Positions 1 to 7,240 are shown, numbered from the stretch's first letter. The stretch is 7,691 nucleotides of DNA from CAISDA01 sp050258555 (GCA_050258555.1 JBLMZA010000153.1:1-7691), one strand, 5' to 3'. Notes: generated from the letters alone by a model not told the origin. Program-made: numbers and translations.

Positions 1-9
1 TTTTTCATT

Positions 10-29
10 TAACTTTGTAACACAAAGTT
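10..29 (+). promoter_or_regulatory. Palindromic operator overlapping a Bacteroidota-type promoter
   Basis: Bases 11-29 read AACTTTGT-AAC-ACAAAGTT, a perfect inverted repeat with 8-bp arms (11-18 and 22-29) and a 3-bp spacer, 23 bp before the first start codon. Bases 10-17 (TAACTTTG) also match the Bacteroidota -7 consensus TAnnTTTG exactly, so the left arm doubles as a core promoter element. The matching -33 TTG would lie before the window and cannot be checked. A dimer bound here would block the promoter. The obvious candidate is the small winged-helix protein encoded second in the same operon, giving negative autoregulation. The palindrome and the consensus match are seen directly; the identity of the binding protein is inferred. 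No second copy was noticed in the other intergenic gaps. Confidence 0.62.
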
Positions 30-52
30 CTTTTCATATAAAACTGCAGGCG

Positions 53-664
53 ATGAACAACGAACACGATTACCTCCGCGATCTCGAAGAAATCCGCTCG
101 ATGATGGAGCGCTCATCCAAATTCCTTTCACTCTCCGGCTGGGCCGGCATCATGGCCGGCATCTATGCTCTGGCGGGCGCCGTGTGTGTGTCGGCACTCT
201 TCGGCTTTGATCCCAAAGATGCCGGCCTTGCAGGCGGGGCAGCGGAGATGCCCCGCGTGATTGCAACCGGAGCGCTGGTCCTCCTTCTTGCCATCGGGAC
301 GGCGGTCGCGCTTTCCTCGCGCAAGGCCGCTCAACGCGGGGAGAAGGTGTGGAACGCCGCGTCGCGCCAGCTCGTGGTGAATATGGCGCTGCCCCTTTCG
401 GCCGGAGGCATCCTGGTGGTGATCCTCCTGGCCAAAGGTTTCCCGGGACTTGCCGCACCGCTCACGCTCATTTTCTACGGACTCGCCCTGTTCCATGCGG
501 GCAAATTCACATTCGGCGAGGTGAAATTCCTCGGACTCATTCAGACGGGACTCGGTCTCGTTGCGGCATGGTTTGTGGAATACGGCCTTGTGCTCTGGGC
601 GCTGGGCTTCGGATGCATGCACATCCTGTACGGCACGTACATGTATTTCAGGTATGAACGGTGA
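53..664 (+). CDS. Six-helix integral membrane protein, partner of a winged-helix regulator
   Basis: A 203-residue protein of unknown biochemical function, predicted to sit in the inner membrane. It opens with a short charged cytoplasmic-type segment (residues 1-23) containing EEIRSMMERSSKFLSLSG. Hydrophobic segments follow at about 27-50, 69-88, 107-127, 131-150, 159-174 and 177-195, with a basic loop (RKAAQRGEK, 90-98) between helices 2 and 3. I recall proteins with this MMERS..FLSLSG opening in Bacteroidota and relatives, typically encoded next to a small winged-helix regulator, as here. The ATG at 53 is preceded only by a weak AGG (48-50), which fits a group that often lacks strong Shine-Dalgarno sites. 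Its stop overlaps the next start (TGATG), so the two are translationally coupled. A role as sensor or anchor for the regulator is inference. The reading frame is secure; the function is not. Confidence 0.85.
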   Translation: MNNEHDYLRDLEEIRSMMERSSKFLSLSGWAGIMAGIYALAGAVCVSALFGFDPKDAGLAGGAAEMPRVIATGALVLLLAIGTAVALSSRKAAQRGEKVWNAASRQLVVNMALPLSAGGILVVILLAKGFPGLAAPLTLIFYGLALFHAGKFTFGEVKFLGLIQTGLGLVAAWFVEYGLVLWALGFGCMHILYGTYMYFRYER

Positions 665-960
665 TGGCGGCCATCGACACATTTCATAAGGCTTTCGAAA
701 GCCGCATCCGGCTGGGCATCATGTCGGCGCTGGCCGTGAACGACTCGCTCGATTTTACATTCCTGCGCGATCTGCTCGGTGTGACCGATGGAAATCTCGC
801 CACACACCTCAAGGCGCTGGAAAAGGAGCAGTTCATCGGGATAAAAAAATCGTTCATCGGCAGAAAACCAAACACCCGCTACTGTATGACGAAAAAAGGA
901 AGGAAGGCGTTCGAAGATCACCTGAAAGCGCTGCAGGCGATCATCCGAGCCTATCAATAG
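664..960 (+). CDS. Small winged-helix transcriptional regulator (HTH_34-like, ArsR/MarR fold)
   Basis: A 98-residue single-domain DNA-binding protein. Helix 1 spans about 5-25 (KAFESRIRLGIMSAL). The helix-turn-helix is FTFLRDLLG (31-39), followed by the recognition helix TDGNLATHLKALEKEQFI (41-58). The beta wing is about 59-75 (IKKSFIGRKPNTRYCMT), and the C-terminal helix (KGRKAFEDHLKALQAII, 78-94) is likely the dimer interface. The 'R.RLGIMS.L' and 'TDGNLA.HL..LE' signatures fit the small winged-helix family often listed as HTH_34. No effector domain or metal-binding cysteine cluster is present. ATG 664 overlaps the upstream stop (TGATG); a GTG at 661 could add one Met, but ATG is preferred. 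It probably binds the palindrome at 11-29 and represses its own operon, perhaps responding to the co-encoded membrane protein (inference). Confidence 0.9.
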   Translation: MAAIDTFHKAFESRIRLGIMSALAVNDSLDFTFLRDLLGVTDGNLATHLKALEKEQFIGIKKSFIGRKPNTRYCMTKKGRKAFEDHLKALQAIIRAYQ

Positions 961-1029
961 TTCCGCGCCTCATGCGCCTATTCGCGGCGGCGCTCAATTC
1001 TCACGATCCACCACTTATTGAGGATTCCC

Positions 1030-2868
1030 ATGAAACTTCCATCCCTGTCCCGGACTGTTGCCGACGCGCGCGATACCTTCGTGCGTTTTCCTCTTGTGAT
1101 TCTTGACGCCGTGATCGGAACGGTGTGCATGGTGATGCTGATCGATCATCAGGGGCACTATGGACCCACGGTGCTGAACCCGATCATGTTCGGCGCCGTC
1201 CTGGGATTCCCGCTGCTGGCGGCGCTCGCCATTGTCTCCGAAAAATGGAAATGGGGAAGGCCCGCATCGCTCGGCGCGCAGTGTGCGGGCGTGCTGCTTG
1301 CCGGTGTGTACGCCCTGAGCGTGCCGCGCGATCTTGCCGGCGCGCCCAGCATGCACATCCTGCGTCTGCTCATGCTGACGGCCGGAATGGTCCTGGTGAT
1401 TTTCACGCTTCCGTATCTTCGGCACGAGAGCGAGCACGGATATTGGAATTACTGCAAGACGCTCCTGCTCCGGACGCTCACCGCCGGACTCTATGCCGTC
1501 GTGCTGTTTGCGGGACTCGCGATCGCGCTTGCCGCGCTCGATAATCTCTTCGGCGTGCATGTGCCCGAGATGCGCTATCCGGAATTGTGGGTGTGCATCA
1601 ACGGAATTTTCACCACCTGGTTCATCCTTGCCGGTGTTCCCAAAGACCTGGAACGTCTCGATGCCGAGACCGGCTATCCGAAGGGACTCAGGATCTTTTC
1701 TCAATATATTCTCTTTCCGCTCGTGCTCGTCTATGTTGTCATTCTCTATGCCTATCTTGCGAAGATCCTGTTTGCGTGGGAATGGCCGCAGGGGTGGGTG
1801 AGCGGACTCATTCTCGGATTCATCGCGACGGGCTTCGCTTCGCTCCTGCTGCTGCATCCGGTCAGGGACCTTGCCGGAAATGTCTGGATCAACAAGGCGG
1901 CGCGCTGGTTCTATTGGATCATCATTCCGCTGATTGTCATGCTCTTTCTGGCCGTCTGGAGAAGAGTCTCCGAGTATGGGCTCACCGAAGGGCGCTATCT
2001 CGGCTTGGCCGCCGTCGTCTGGCTGTGCGCGGTCACGCCATATTTCCTCTTCAGCAGGAAAAAGAAGATTCTCTTTCTCACGACATCGCTCTGCATTGCC
2101 GTCTTTGCCGTGAGTCTCGGTCCGTGGGGAATGTTTGCAAGCTCCGAGCGAAGCCAGGTCGGCAGGCTCGAGCGTCTTCTTGCCGGGCAGCGCATCCTTG
2201 TCGATGGGCGCATCGAAAGCAGGCATGATACGCTGCAGTTTGAAGCGACAAAACACGTGAGCTCGATTCTTGCCTACCTGGGGGAAGTGCACGGATATGA
2301 TGCGATTCAGCCGTGGTTCGGAGAGAGCCTGAAGCAGGATGCGTCGGGAAGAGGCGATGCCTACAAGCATCCCGCACTTGTCGCCAAATTAATGGGAGTG
2401 GAATTTGTGCGCCGCTGGCAGACCTCGGCCGAGGGACCGCTCTTTCTGAAGGCCGATGCGGCTCAGGCAATGGAAATCGGAGAGTACGACCGTCTGCTGA
2501 ACAGGCAGTCGTTCTTTAAAGGAGGCGCCAACCGCGAATATGCCTACCGGGACATGACACTCAGAGTCGATCAGGATCTGCAGGGGGTGACGCTCACGAC
2601 GGCGGCATCGGGCGCGCGCGGTGCAGACTCCGTGCGGATCGATCTGCAGCCGCTGGTGAAAAAACTGGCTGCGGCGTATGCCAACGCCGCCACAGATCAT
2701 ATTGCGCCTGAAGAGATGTCGATAACGGCGGCCAATCGGACAATGAAGATGAAAGTGTTTATCTTCAGCATGACAATTCAGCGGCGAGAAGGAACAACGG
2801 AAGTGACATCGCTTGAACCCGAGATTGCCTATACGCTTATTCACGAATCCAACCTCACAGAAGACTAA
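1030..2868 (+). CDS. DUF4153-family polytopic membrane protein
   Basis: A 612-residue protein with about eleven hydrophobic segments in residues ~20-365 (around 20-40, 50-71, 78-98, 107-130, 145-178, 187-205, 226-248, 256-278, 290-312, 325-343 and 347-365). A hydrophilic C-terminal region of roughly 240 residues follows. The junction GPWGMFASSERSQVGRLERLL (from residue 364) is characteristic of DUF4153 proteins as I know them; the molecular function of that family is unknown to me. I start it at ATG 1030, not the in-frame TTG at 1018, because GAGG (1020-1023) lies 6 nt upstream as a good ribosome binding site. It follows the winged-helix gene by 69 nt on the same strand, so it is plausibly in that operon. 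From memory, regulators of this type also precede another multi-helix envelope protein, CreD, and DUF4153 may occupy the equivalent slot here. The frame is certain, the family assignment good, the role unknown. Confidence 0.88.
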   Translation: MKLPSLSRTVADARDTFVRFPLVILDAVIGTVCMVMLIDHQGHYGPTVLNPIMFGAVLGFPLLAALAIVSEKWKWGRPASLGAQCAGVLLAGVYALSVPRDLAGAPSMHILRLLMLTAGMVLVIFTLPYLRHESEHGYWNYCKTLLLRTLTAGLYAVVLFAGLAIALAALDNLFGVHVPEMRYPELWVCINGIFTTWFILAGVPKDLERLDAETGYPKGLRIFSQYILFPLVLVYVVILYAYLAKILFAWEWPQGWVSGLILGFIATGFASLLLLHPVRDLAGNVWINKAARWFYWIIIPLIVMLFLAVWRRVSEYGLTEGRYLGLAAVVWLCAVTPYFLFSRKKKILFLTTSLCIAVFAVSLGPWGMFASSERSQVGRLERLLAGQRILVDGRIESRHDTLQFEATKHVSSILAYLGEVHGYDAIQPWFGESLKQDASGRGDAYKHPALVAKLMGVEFVRRWQTSAEGPLFLKADAAQAMEIGEYDRLLNRQSFFKGGANREYAYRDMTLRVDQDLQGVTLTTAASGARGADSVRIDLQPLVKKLAAAYANAATDHIAPEEMSITAANRTMKMKVFIFSMTIQRREGTTEVTSLEPEIAYTLIHESNLTED

Positions 2869-2879
2869 AGGCGCGCAAG

Positions 2880-3728
2880 ATGCACTATCGACTGGCACTT
2901 TTCATCGCATTGACCGCAAGCATGGGAGCGCTTGCCTCTGCCGCTCCTCCTGCAGGAAGAAGCACCGAGAGCGGCGGCTCATTCATCCGGCTCGACACGG
3001 TCACACATCCGCATTCAATCTATGGACTGCTCCGTCTGCTTCCCGAGCGGCTTGATCTGCCGGAACCGGCGGTGGCACGGATGCGCATGAAGTATGAAGC
3101 GCTCATTCGCACCAGCCGCTACATGGAGAAGAATGCCGTGCCGGCCGGCTATCCCGGCTGGGAAGGATTTCCGCTCATCAAGTGCCGATACGATGTGAAG
3201 GACGCCGATGGCACGGTGAAGCAGGCCTGTGTCATCATGCTCAACCCCTCTGCCGAGCAACTCGCCCGGTGGACCGTCGCCTGCTGTCTGCTTGTGCATG
3301 GAAGCGCCGATTCGCTTCAGACGGACCGGATCCTGACGCACATCCGGCAGCAAAGCGGCGCGCAGTTTCCCATTTCCGGTATAGTGTATGAGGATATGGA
3401 AGGGGACGGGAAATTCAAAATCTATTGCTTCCGCGATGGCGTCACGGCGAAGATCAAGGGCATTCAGCATGCAGGCATTCTGCCGCTTGACGAAGCGGCG
3501 ATCGATACGAGCCTCTATGGCACGATGGACAGCACGTGGACGGGGCAGTTCGCACGCATACAGAGCACGAACCGCGAGCAGTATGCGGCAATCGGAGGAC
3601 CGGTCGATGTGGGAGATAAAGACCGCCGGAAGCCCGTGTGGCTCGAAGTGGTCCGCGACTTGTATCAGGTTGCGTGGAAAAGCGACGTCAACATTCTGCT
3701 TATCGCGTGGGCGTATGCGAAGAGGTGA
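2880..3728 (+). CDS. Secreted protein of unknown family
   Basis: A 282-residue protein I do not recognise. The N-terminus is a clear Sec signal peptide: MHYR, then a hydrophobic core LALFIALTASMGALA, with a type I site ASA|A at residues 19-22. The mature part (~261 residues) is soluble with no further membrane segment. It has five cysteines, including a CC pair in WTVACCLLVHG. Its only hydrophobic tail stretch (VNILLIAWAYAKR) is short. Parts read like a globular alpha/beta domain (for example ISGIVYEDMEGDGKFKIYCFRDG), but no catalytic motif is evident. AAAGG (2867-2871) lies 8 nt before the ATG, and the gene starts 11 nt after the DUF4153 stop, so the two are almost certainly co-transcribed. 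An envelope role linked to the DUF4153 protein is inference. The site is not Ala|Gln, unlike the three hydrolases downstream. Confidence 0.8.
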   Translation: MHYRLALFIALTASMGALASAAPPAGRSTESGGSFIRLDTVTHPHSIYGLLRLLPERLDLPEPAVARMRMKYEALIRTSRYMEKNAVPAGYPGWEGFPLIKCRYDVKDADGTVKQACVIMLNPSAEQLARWTVACCLLVHGSADSLQTDRILTHIRQQSGAQFPISGIVYEDMEGDGKFKIYCFRDGVTAKIKGIQHAGILPLDEAAIDTSLYGTMDSTWTGQFARIQSTNREQYAAIGGPVDVGDKDRRKPVWLEVVRDLYQVAWKSDVNILLIAWAYAKR

Positions 3729-3786
3729 TCCGCTGGATGACTTCCGGCCTTTCGTTTCAATGAAGATTTCACTATTTTCCATACCT

Positions 3787-4869
3787 ATGAATCAGCGCCG
3801 GACATATTATGCAGTGCTCCTCCTGATCCTCGCTGCCGCGCATGCCTTTGCACAGCACGATCGTGAAGAGCCGCGTGCGCTTCCCCGCGTCGTCATTCTC
3901 GCCACAGGCGGAACGATCGCCGGCGCGGGCGCCGGCGCCTCTTCGAGCGCGAGCTATCAGGCGGCCAAAGTGCCGGTCGATCAGCTCATTGCGGCCGTTC
4001 CGGAATTGAAGCGTGTCGCTTCGGTGCGCGGCGAACAGGTCTTCCAGATCGCTTCCGAGAGTCTTACCGATGCGCATCTGCTCGAGCTTGCACGGCGCGT
4101 CTCTTCGCTCGTGAAACGAGATGACGTCGACGGCATCGTCATCACGCACGGGACCGACGTGCTCGAGGAGACGGCCTATTTTCTTGATCTTGTGATCAGG
4201 ACCGACAAGCCGATCGTCCTTGTGGGCTCGATGCGTCCCGGCACGGCATTGTCCGCCGACGGTCCGCTCAATCTGCTCGATGCGGTCGTCACGGCATCGA
4301 GTCCGGATTCGCGCGGCAAGGGAACGCTCATCGTGATGAATGACGAGATTCAGAGCGGCCGCGATGCCGCGAAGATGATCAACATCCGGACCGAAGCGTT
4401 CAAAAGTCCGTGGGGCGCGCTCGGCATGGTGGTCGAAGAAAAGACGTATTGGTTCCGCGCGCCGGTCAAGCGCCACACGTACTTGTCGGAGTTCGATATC
4501 GATTCGATCGCGACGCTCGCCCCGGTCGAGATCGTGTATGCCTACAGCAACATGACGGATGCGGCCTATCGCGACTATGCGAGCCGCGGCGTGAAGGCGC
4601 TCATACACGCGGGCACGGGCAACGGATCGGTCTCCAGCCGCGTCGTGCCGGCGCTTGTCGAGCTCAGAAAGAAAGGGATTCATATCATCCGTTCATCGCG
4701 CGTGAGCGGGGGAGGATTCGTGCTCCGCAACGCCGAACAGCCGGATGACACCTACGACTGGATCGTCGCGCACGACTTGAATCCACAGAAAGCGCGCATC
4801 CTTGCCGCCGTGGCCTTGACGAAAACGAACGACGCGAAAGAACTGCAGAGAATGTTCTGGGAATATTGA
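3787..4869 (+). CDS. ansB: Periplasmic type II L-asparaginase
   Basis: Hydrolyses L-asparagine (often also glutamine) to aspartate and ammonia outside the cytoplasm. It is a 360-residue precursor with a signal peptide (MNQRRTYY, then a hydrophobic core) cleaved at AFA|Q22-23. The mature enzyme aligns end to end with E. coli AnsB. Nucleophile Thr43 in ATGGTIAG corresponds to AnsB Thr12, lid Tyr57 to Tyr25, Thr123-Asp124 in THGTDVLEE to Thr89-Asp90, and Lys196 to Lys162. MSADGP-type (ALSADGPLNLLDAV), GTGNGS, RSSRVSGG and NPQKAR blocks also match, so it should be active. The lid has an unusual Ala-Gly run (IAGAGAGASSS) and is one residue longer than in AnsB. ATG 3787 gives a standard-length signal peptide; an in-frame ATG at 3760 would add nine residues, and neither has a clear ribosome site. 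The signal peptide separates it from cytoplasmic type I enzymes. Confidence 0.95.
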   Translation: MNQRRTYYAVLLLILAAAHAFAQHDREEPRALPRVVILATGGTIAGAGAGASSSASYQAAKVPVDQLIAAVPELKRVASVRGEQVFQIASESLTDAHLLELARRVSSLVKRDDVDGIVITHGTDVLEETAYFLDLVIRTDKPIVLVGSMRPGTALSADGPLNLLDAVVTASSPDSRGKGTLIVMNDEIQSGRDAAKMINIRTEAFKSPWGALGMVVEEKTYWFRAPVKRHTYLSEFDIDSIATLAPVEIVYAYSNMTDAAYRDYASRGVKALIHAGTGNGSVSSRVVPALVELRKKGIHIIRSSRVSGGGFVLRNAEQPDDTYDWIVAHDLNPQKARILAAVALTKTNDAKELQRMFWEY

Positions 4870-4911
4870 TCGCCCGTAGATTGCAAGCAAAAACCTTCCC
4901 CGACCCGCCTT

Positions 4912-7113
4912 TTATTCTCCCGGATGATAGGTCCGTTCCGCATGCTTCACGACGTCTTCCTTATAGAAAAGCACATCCTTGAACTCGCCCGTGGTATACA
5001 TCCGTGCCTGATCGGAAAAATGTTTCGAGTGCGGATCGCCGCTTTCTCCGCCTGTGAGAAGCGATTTGGCGCGGAGCCGCGTGCCGAATTCCACGGCGCA
5101 GACGAAACTCGAGCCGCCGAATCCGTAGCGCTTCCGTGTGCCGTCTGCCGTGCGGCTGTTGAAGGAGGCAAGCATGCCCCACTGGCTTGAGGCGAATCCG
5201 ACGGGCAGGCTCGGCTTACCGTCATCGAAGCGTTCGTCGAGCGCGCCTGTCAGGCGCTGATAGCGGTTGATCTCGCCCCAGGGCATCTTCCATGTACCGA
5301 ACTGTCCGGTGAGTTCATCCAGGGCGTCGCGCAGGGGAAGCGCAAAGGCCGCAAGCGGCGCGCTCGAGGCGAAGCGCCGCGTTTTTGCGACAATATCGGC
5401 ATTGCCGGATCCGATCGGCACATTCAGGATCGAGGGCAGAAGCTTCCGTCCCCATTCGAGCGCGACCGTGGCGGCCACCGAATTCGTTCCCGTCCGGAAA
5501 TTCCAGTGCTTCAGCGTATCGATCGCCTCGATAAGCTGCGGCGAAAGCGTGTCGCCGGTGGTGCGCGCCGTGGATTCATATGCGTGCACCAATGCCGGCA
5601 CCAGAAGTTCGAATGCCGAGAGCGTCGGATCGTATCCGGCTTCGATCATTTTTTCGAGCGTGAAGGAATGCTCGCGCGAGAGAACTCGCGCGGCATTGAT
5701 GGCGCGGAAATTTTCTCCGTCGGGCGCCATATAGGCAGGATACCTGCTGCGCACAGGACTGCTTTGGCCGGAGGCCGTGAAGGGCGTGGAATTGCAGTTT
5801 TGTATCCATCCGCTTTCGGGACGATACAGATGCACGAGCTCATCGAGCCTGTGCAGCCCCTTCCATTCCGTTTTCGGTGTCGTGCCATCGACGGGCTCGG
5901 CCCAGTTGAATGCGGTGTCGCGACGCGGCACGAAGTTGCCGTGCCAGTAGGCGATCGTTCCCCGATCGTCGGCGAAGACGGTGTTGTTGGATGTGTTGGC
6001 GCGCAGCTCCATCGTTTTTTTGAACGAGGCAAAGCCGGTGCTCCTGGTGCGCTGCCAGCTTTGTATGAGACTTGCAAGCGAGCGGTTATAGGAGCGCACG
6101 CTGATCCACTCTCCGTTGCGCCGGGCCATCACCGGTCCGTGATGCGTGGCGTATGTGCGGACGGTCCAGGTGCGCAGGCTGTCGCCGGATTTCGAGCGGA
6201 GCGTGATCGTGCGCTCGCGCACGGGCCGCTGCGAGTGTCCGTAGGCATAGAAGAACTTATGGTTCCGCTCGGTCACACGCTCGCGGTACATATCCGAGAC
6301 ATCCACAAAACTCGATGTGTGCATCCATCCGCAGTGACTGTTGAATCCCTGATAGATGAAGAACTGTCCCCACGTGACGGCGCCGTAGGCGTTCAATCCT
6401 TCCCGGCTCACGACATGGACTTCGGGGCGGAAATAGAACGTCACATGCGGATTGATATAGAGGATCGCATTGCCCGATTGTGTCTTCGATGGCGCCACGG
6501 CGAATCCGTTCGAGCCCGTGAGACGCTCTTCCATCATCGTGTCGTCGGAAAGCACGCTGCTGAAGGAAGGCACATCGGGCAGATACAATTCTCCCACTTC
6601 GCGCCGCGTGACCGTGCCCGTTGAAATCGCGTCGATGCTGCCGTCGGTCCAGAGCAGCGGATACCATGGTTCGAAGCGTTCGAGCAGCGCGGGGCGGACC
6701 GCAGGATGCGTCGAAAGATAATAATTGATGCCGTCGGCATACGCATTCAACAATTTTCGAAGCCATGCGGGGGAGCGGCGGTAATCGGCGATCGCTTCCG
6801 AGGAATCGATGACCAGACGCGTATAGAGATCGGAAGCAAGCGAGGCGTCGCCTTTGACTTCGGCCATGCGTCCGAGCTTGTCGATGTAGTTCATCTCGAC
6901 ACGCTTGAAATCATCCTCGCACTGCGCATAGAGAAGTCCGAAGACCGCATCGGCATCCGACCTCGCGTAGACATGCGGAATGCCCCAGGTGTCGCGGATG
7001 ATCGTGACGCGGGAAGCCTGCGCTTTCCAGCGCGCCTGTTCTTTCCCGGCAACCGAGCCGTGCTGAGCGCAGAGCGAAAGGGGGATGACAAAAAGCAGAA
7101 GCAGTTTCTTCAT
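4912..7113 (-). CDS. Exported penicillin-acylase-family Ntn hydrolase
   Basis: A 733-residue precursor of the penicillin amidase (peptidase S45) family, which hydrolyses amide bonds of penicillins, N-acyl-homoserine lactones or other N-acyl compounds and matures by autocleavage. The signal peptide MKKLLLLFVIPLSLCA|Q is followed by the alpha-chain motif VTIIRDTWGIPHVYA and, after a spacer, LTG|SNGFAV. Autoprocessing before Ser201 would free the beta-chain nucleophile. Counting Ser201 as beta1, His223 (in YINPH) is beta23 and Asn441 (in QNCNSTP) is beta241. These are the numbers of the catalytic His and Asn in E. coli penicillin G acylase. THHGPVM, NTVFADDRGTIAYWHG and GWIQNCN support the family. 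I start at ATG 7113 because further upstream the frame only reads antisense through the neighbouring gene. The length is nearer to AHL acylases than to the ~846-residue E. coli enzyme, but substrate cannot be assigned. It is divergent from the beta-lactamase-like gene and convergent with the asparaginase. Confidence 0.93.
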   Translation of the reverse strand: MKKLLLLFVIPLSLCAQHGSVAGKEQARWKAQASRVTIIRDTWGIPHVYARSDADAVFGLLYAQCEDDFKRVEMNYIDKLGRMAEVKGDASLASDLYTRLVIDSSEAIADYRRSPAWLRKLLNAYADGINYYLSTHPAVRPALLERFEPWYPLLWTDGSIDAISTGTVTRREVGELYLPDVPSFSSVLSDDTMMEERLTGSNGFAVAPSKTQSGNAILYINPHVTFYFRPEVHVVSREGLNAYGAVTWGQFFIYQGFNSHCGWMHTSSFVDVSDMYRERVTERNHKFFYAYGHSQRPVRERTITLRSKSGDSLRTWTVRTYATHHGPVMARRNGEWISVRSYNRSLASLIQSWQRTRSTGFASFKKTMELRANTSNNTVFADDRGTIAYWHGNFVPRRDTAFNWAEPVDGTTPKTEWKGLHRLDELVHLYRPESGWIQNCNSTPFTASGQSSPVRSRYPAYMAPDGENFRAINAARVLSREHSFTLEKMIEAGYDPTLSAFELLVPALVHAYESTARTTGDTLSPQLIEAIDTLKHWNFRTGTNSVAATVALEWGRKLLPSILNVPIGSGNADIVAKTRRFASSAPLAAFALPLRDALDELTGQFGTWKMPWGEINRYQRLTGALDERFDDGKPSLPVGFASSQWGMLASFNSRTADGTRKRYGFGGSSFVCAVEFGTRLRAKSLLTGGESGDPHSKHFSDQARMYTTGEFKDVLFYKEDVVKHAERTYHPGE

Positions 7114-7160
7114 GAAGAGATCCGGCAGAGAGAGAATGTATGGAAAAAGTTTGTGTGTGG

Positions 7161-7189
7161 AGTATACGAAGAATTCCCGATCACTTCCA
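7161..7189 (-). promoter_or_regulatory. Candidate promoter for the acylase gene
   Basis: On the minus strand, TATACT (7166-7161) is one base from a sigma-70 -10 element and lies 17 nt downstream of a poor -35-like TGGAAG (7189-7184). It would place the transcript start roughly 40 nt before ATG 7113. No TAnnTTTG element typical of Bacteroidota was found in this orientation, so the call is weak. Confidence 0.2.
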
Positions 7190-7211
7190 GATGCAGCGGC
7201 GGCACGTGCGG

Positions 7212-7240
7212 TTGTTTTCCAAAAAATTTCTTTCAATATT
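7212..7240 (+). promoter_or_regulatory. Candidate promoter for the beta-lactamase-like gene
   Basis: TTGTTT (7212-7217) and AATATT (7235-7240) are spaced 17 nt apart in the most AT-rich part of the 171-bp divergent intergenic region (7114-7284). They sit 44 nt upstream of ATG 7285. The -35 match is 3 of 6 and the -10 match 4 of 6, so this is only a candidate. It does not overlap the candidate minus-strand promoter, so the two genes could be regulated independently. Confidence 0.25.

Noticed and set aside
965..993. GCGCC...GGCGC inverted repeat between the winged-helix and DUF4153 genes
   Set aside because: Only 5-bp arms in GC-rich sequence, with no following T run. Not convincing as a terminator or operator, so the downstream gene is left as a possible operon member.
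1015..2370. Long open frame (~450 codons) antisense to the DUF4153 gene
   Set aside because: The product is rich in His, Arg, Glu and Gln with no recognisable domain, as expected when the reverse of a GC-rich membrane-protein gene is read. The sense strand has a clear family match and a ribosome binding site.
3771..3778. TATTTTCC just upstream of asparaginase ATG 3787 as a -7 element
   Set aside because: It lacks the TTTG end of TAnnTTTG and would imply an almost leaderless mRNA. No supporting -33 TTG at a suitable distance was identified.
3388..3786. Upstream extension of the asparaginase frame across the end of the secreted-protein gene
   Set aside because: The added residues are Arg/Ser-rich out-of-frame reading of the preceding gene, and the signal peptide begins only at 3760 or 3787.
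3772..4683. Open frame of ~300 codons antisense to the asparaginase gene
   Set aside because: Arg/Asp-rich reverse reading of a confidently identified enzyme gene.
5506..6624. Long + strand open frame (~370 codons) antisense to the acylase gene
   Set aside because: Low-complexity His/Arg/Gly-rich product without domain signals. The minus strand carries all penicillin-acylase motifs.
7066..7113. Possible lipoprotein signal in the acylase (LSLC)
   Set aside because: The residue before Cys is Leu, where lipoboxes need Gly, Ala or Ser. The LCA|Q signal peptidase I site fits better and matches the neighbouring proteins.
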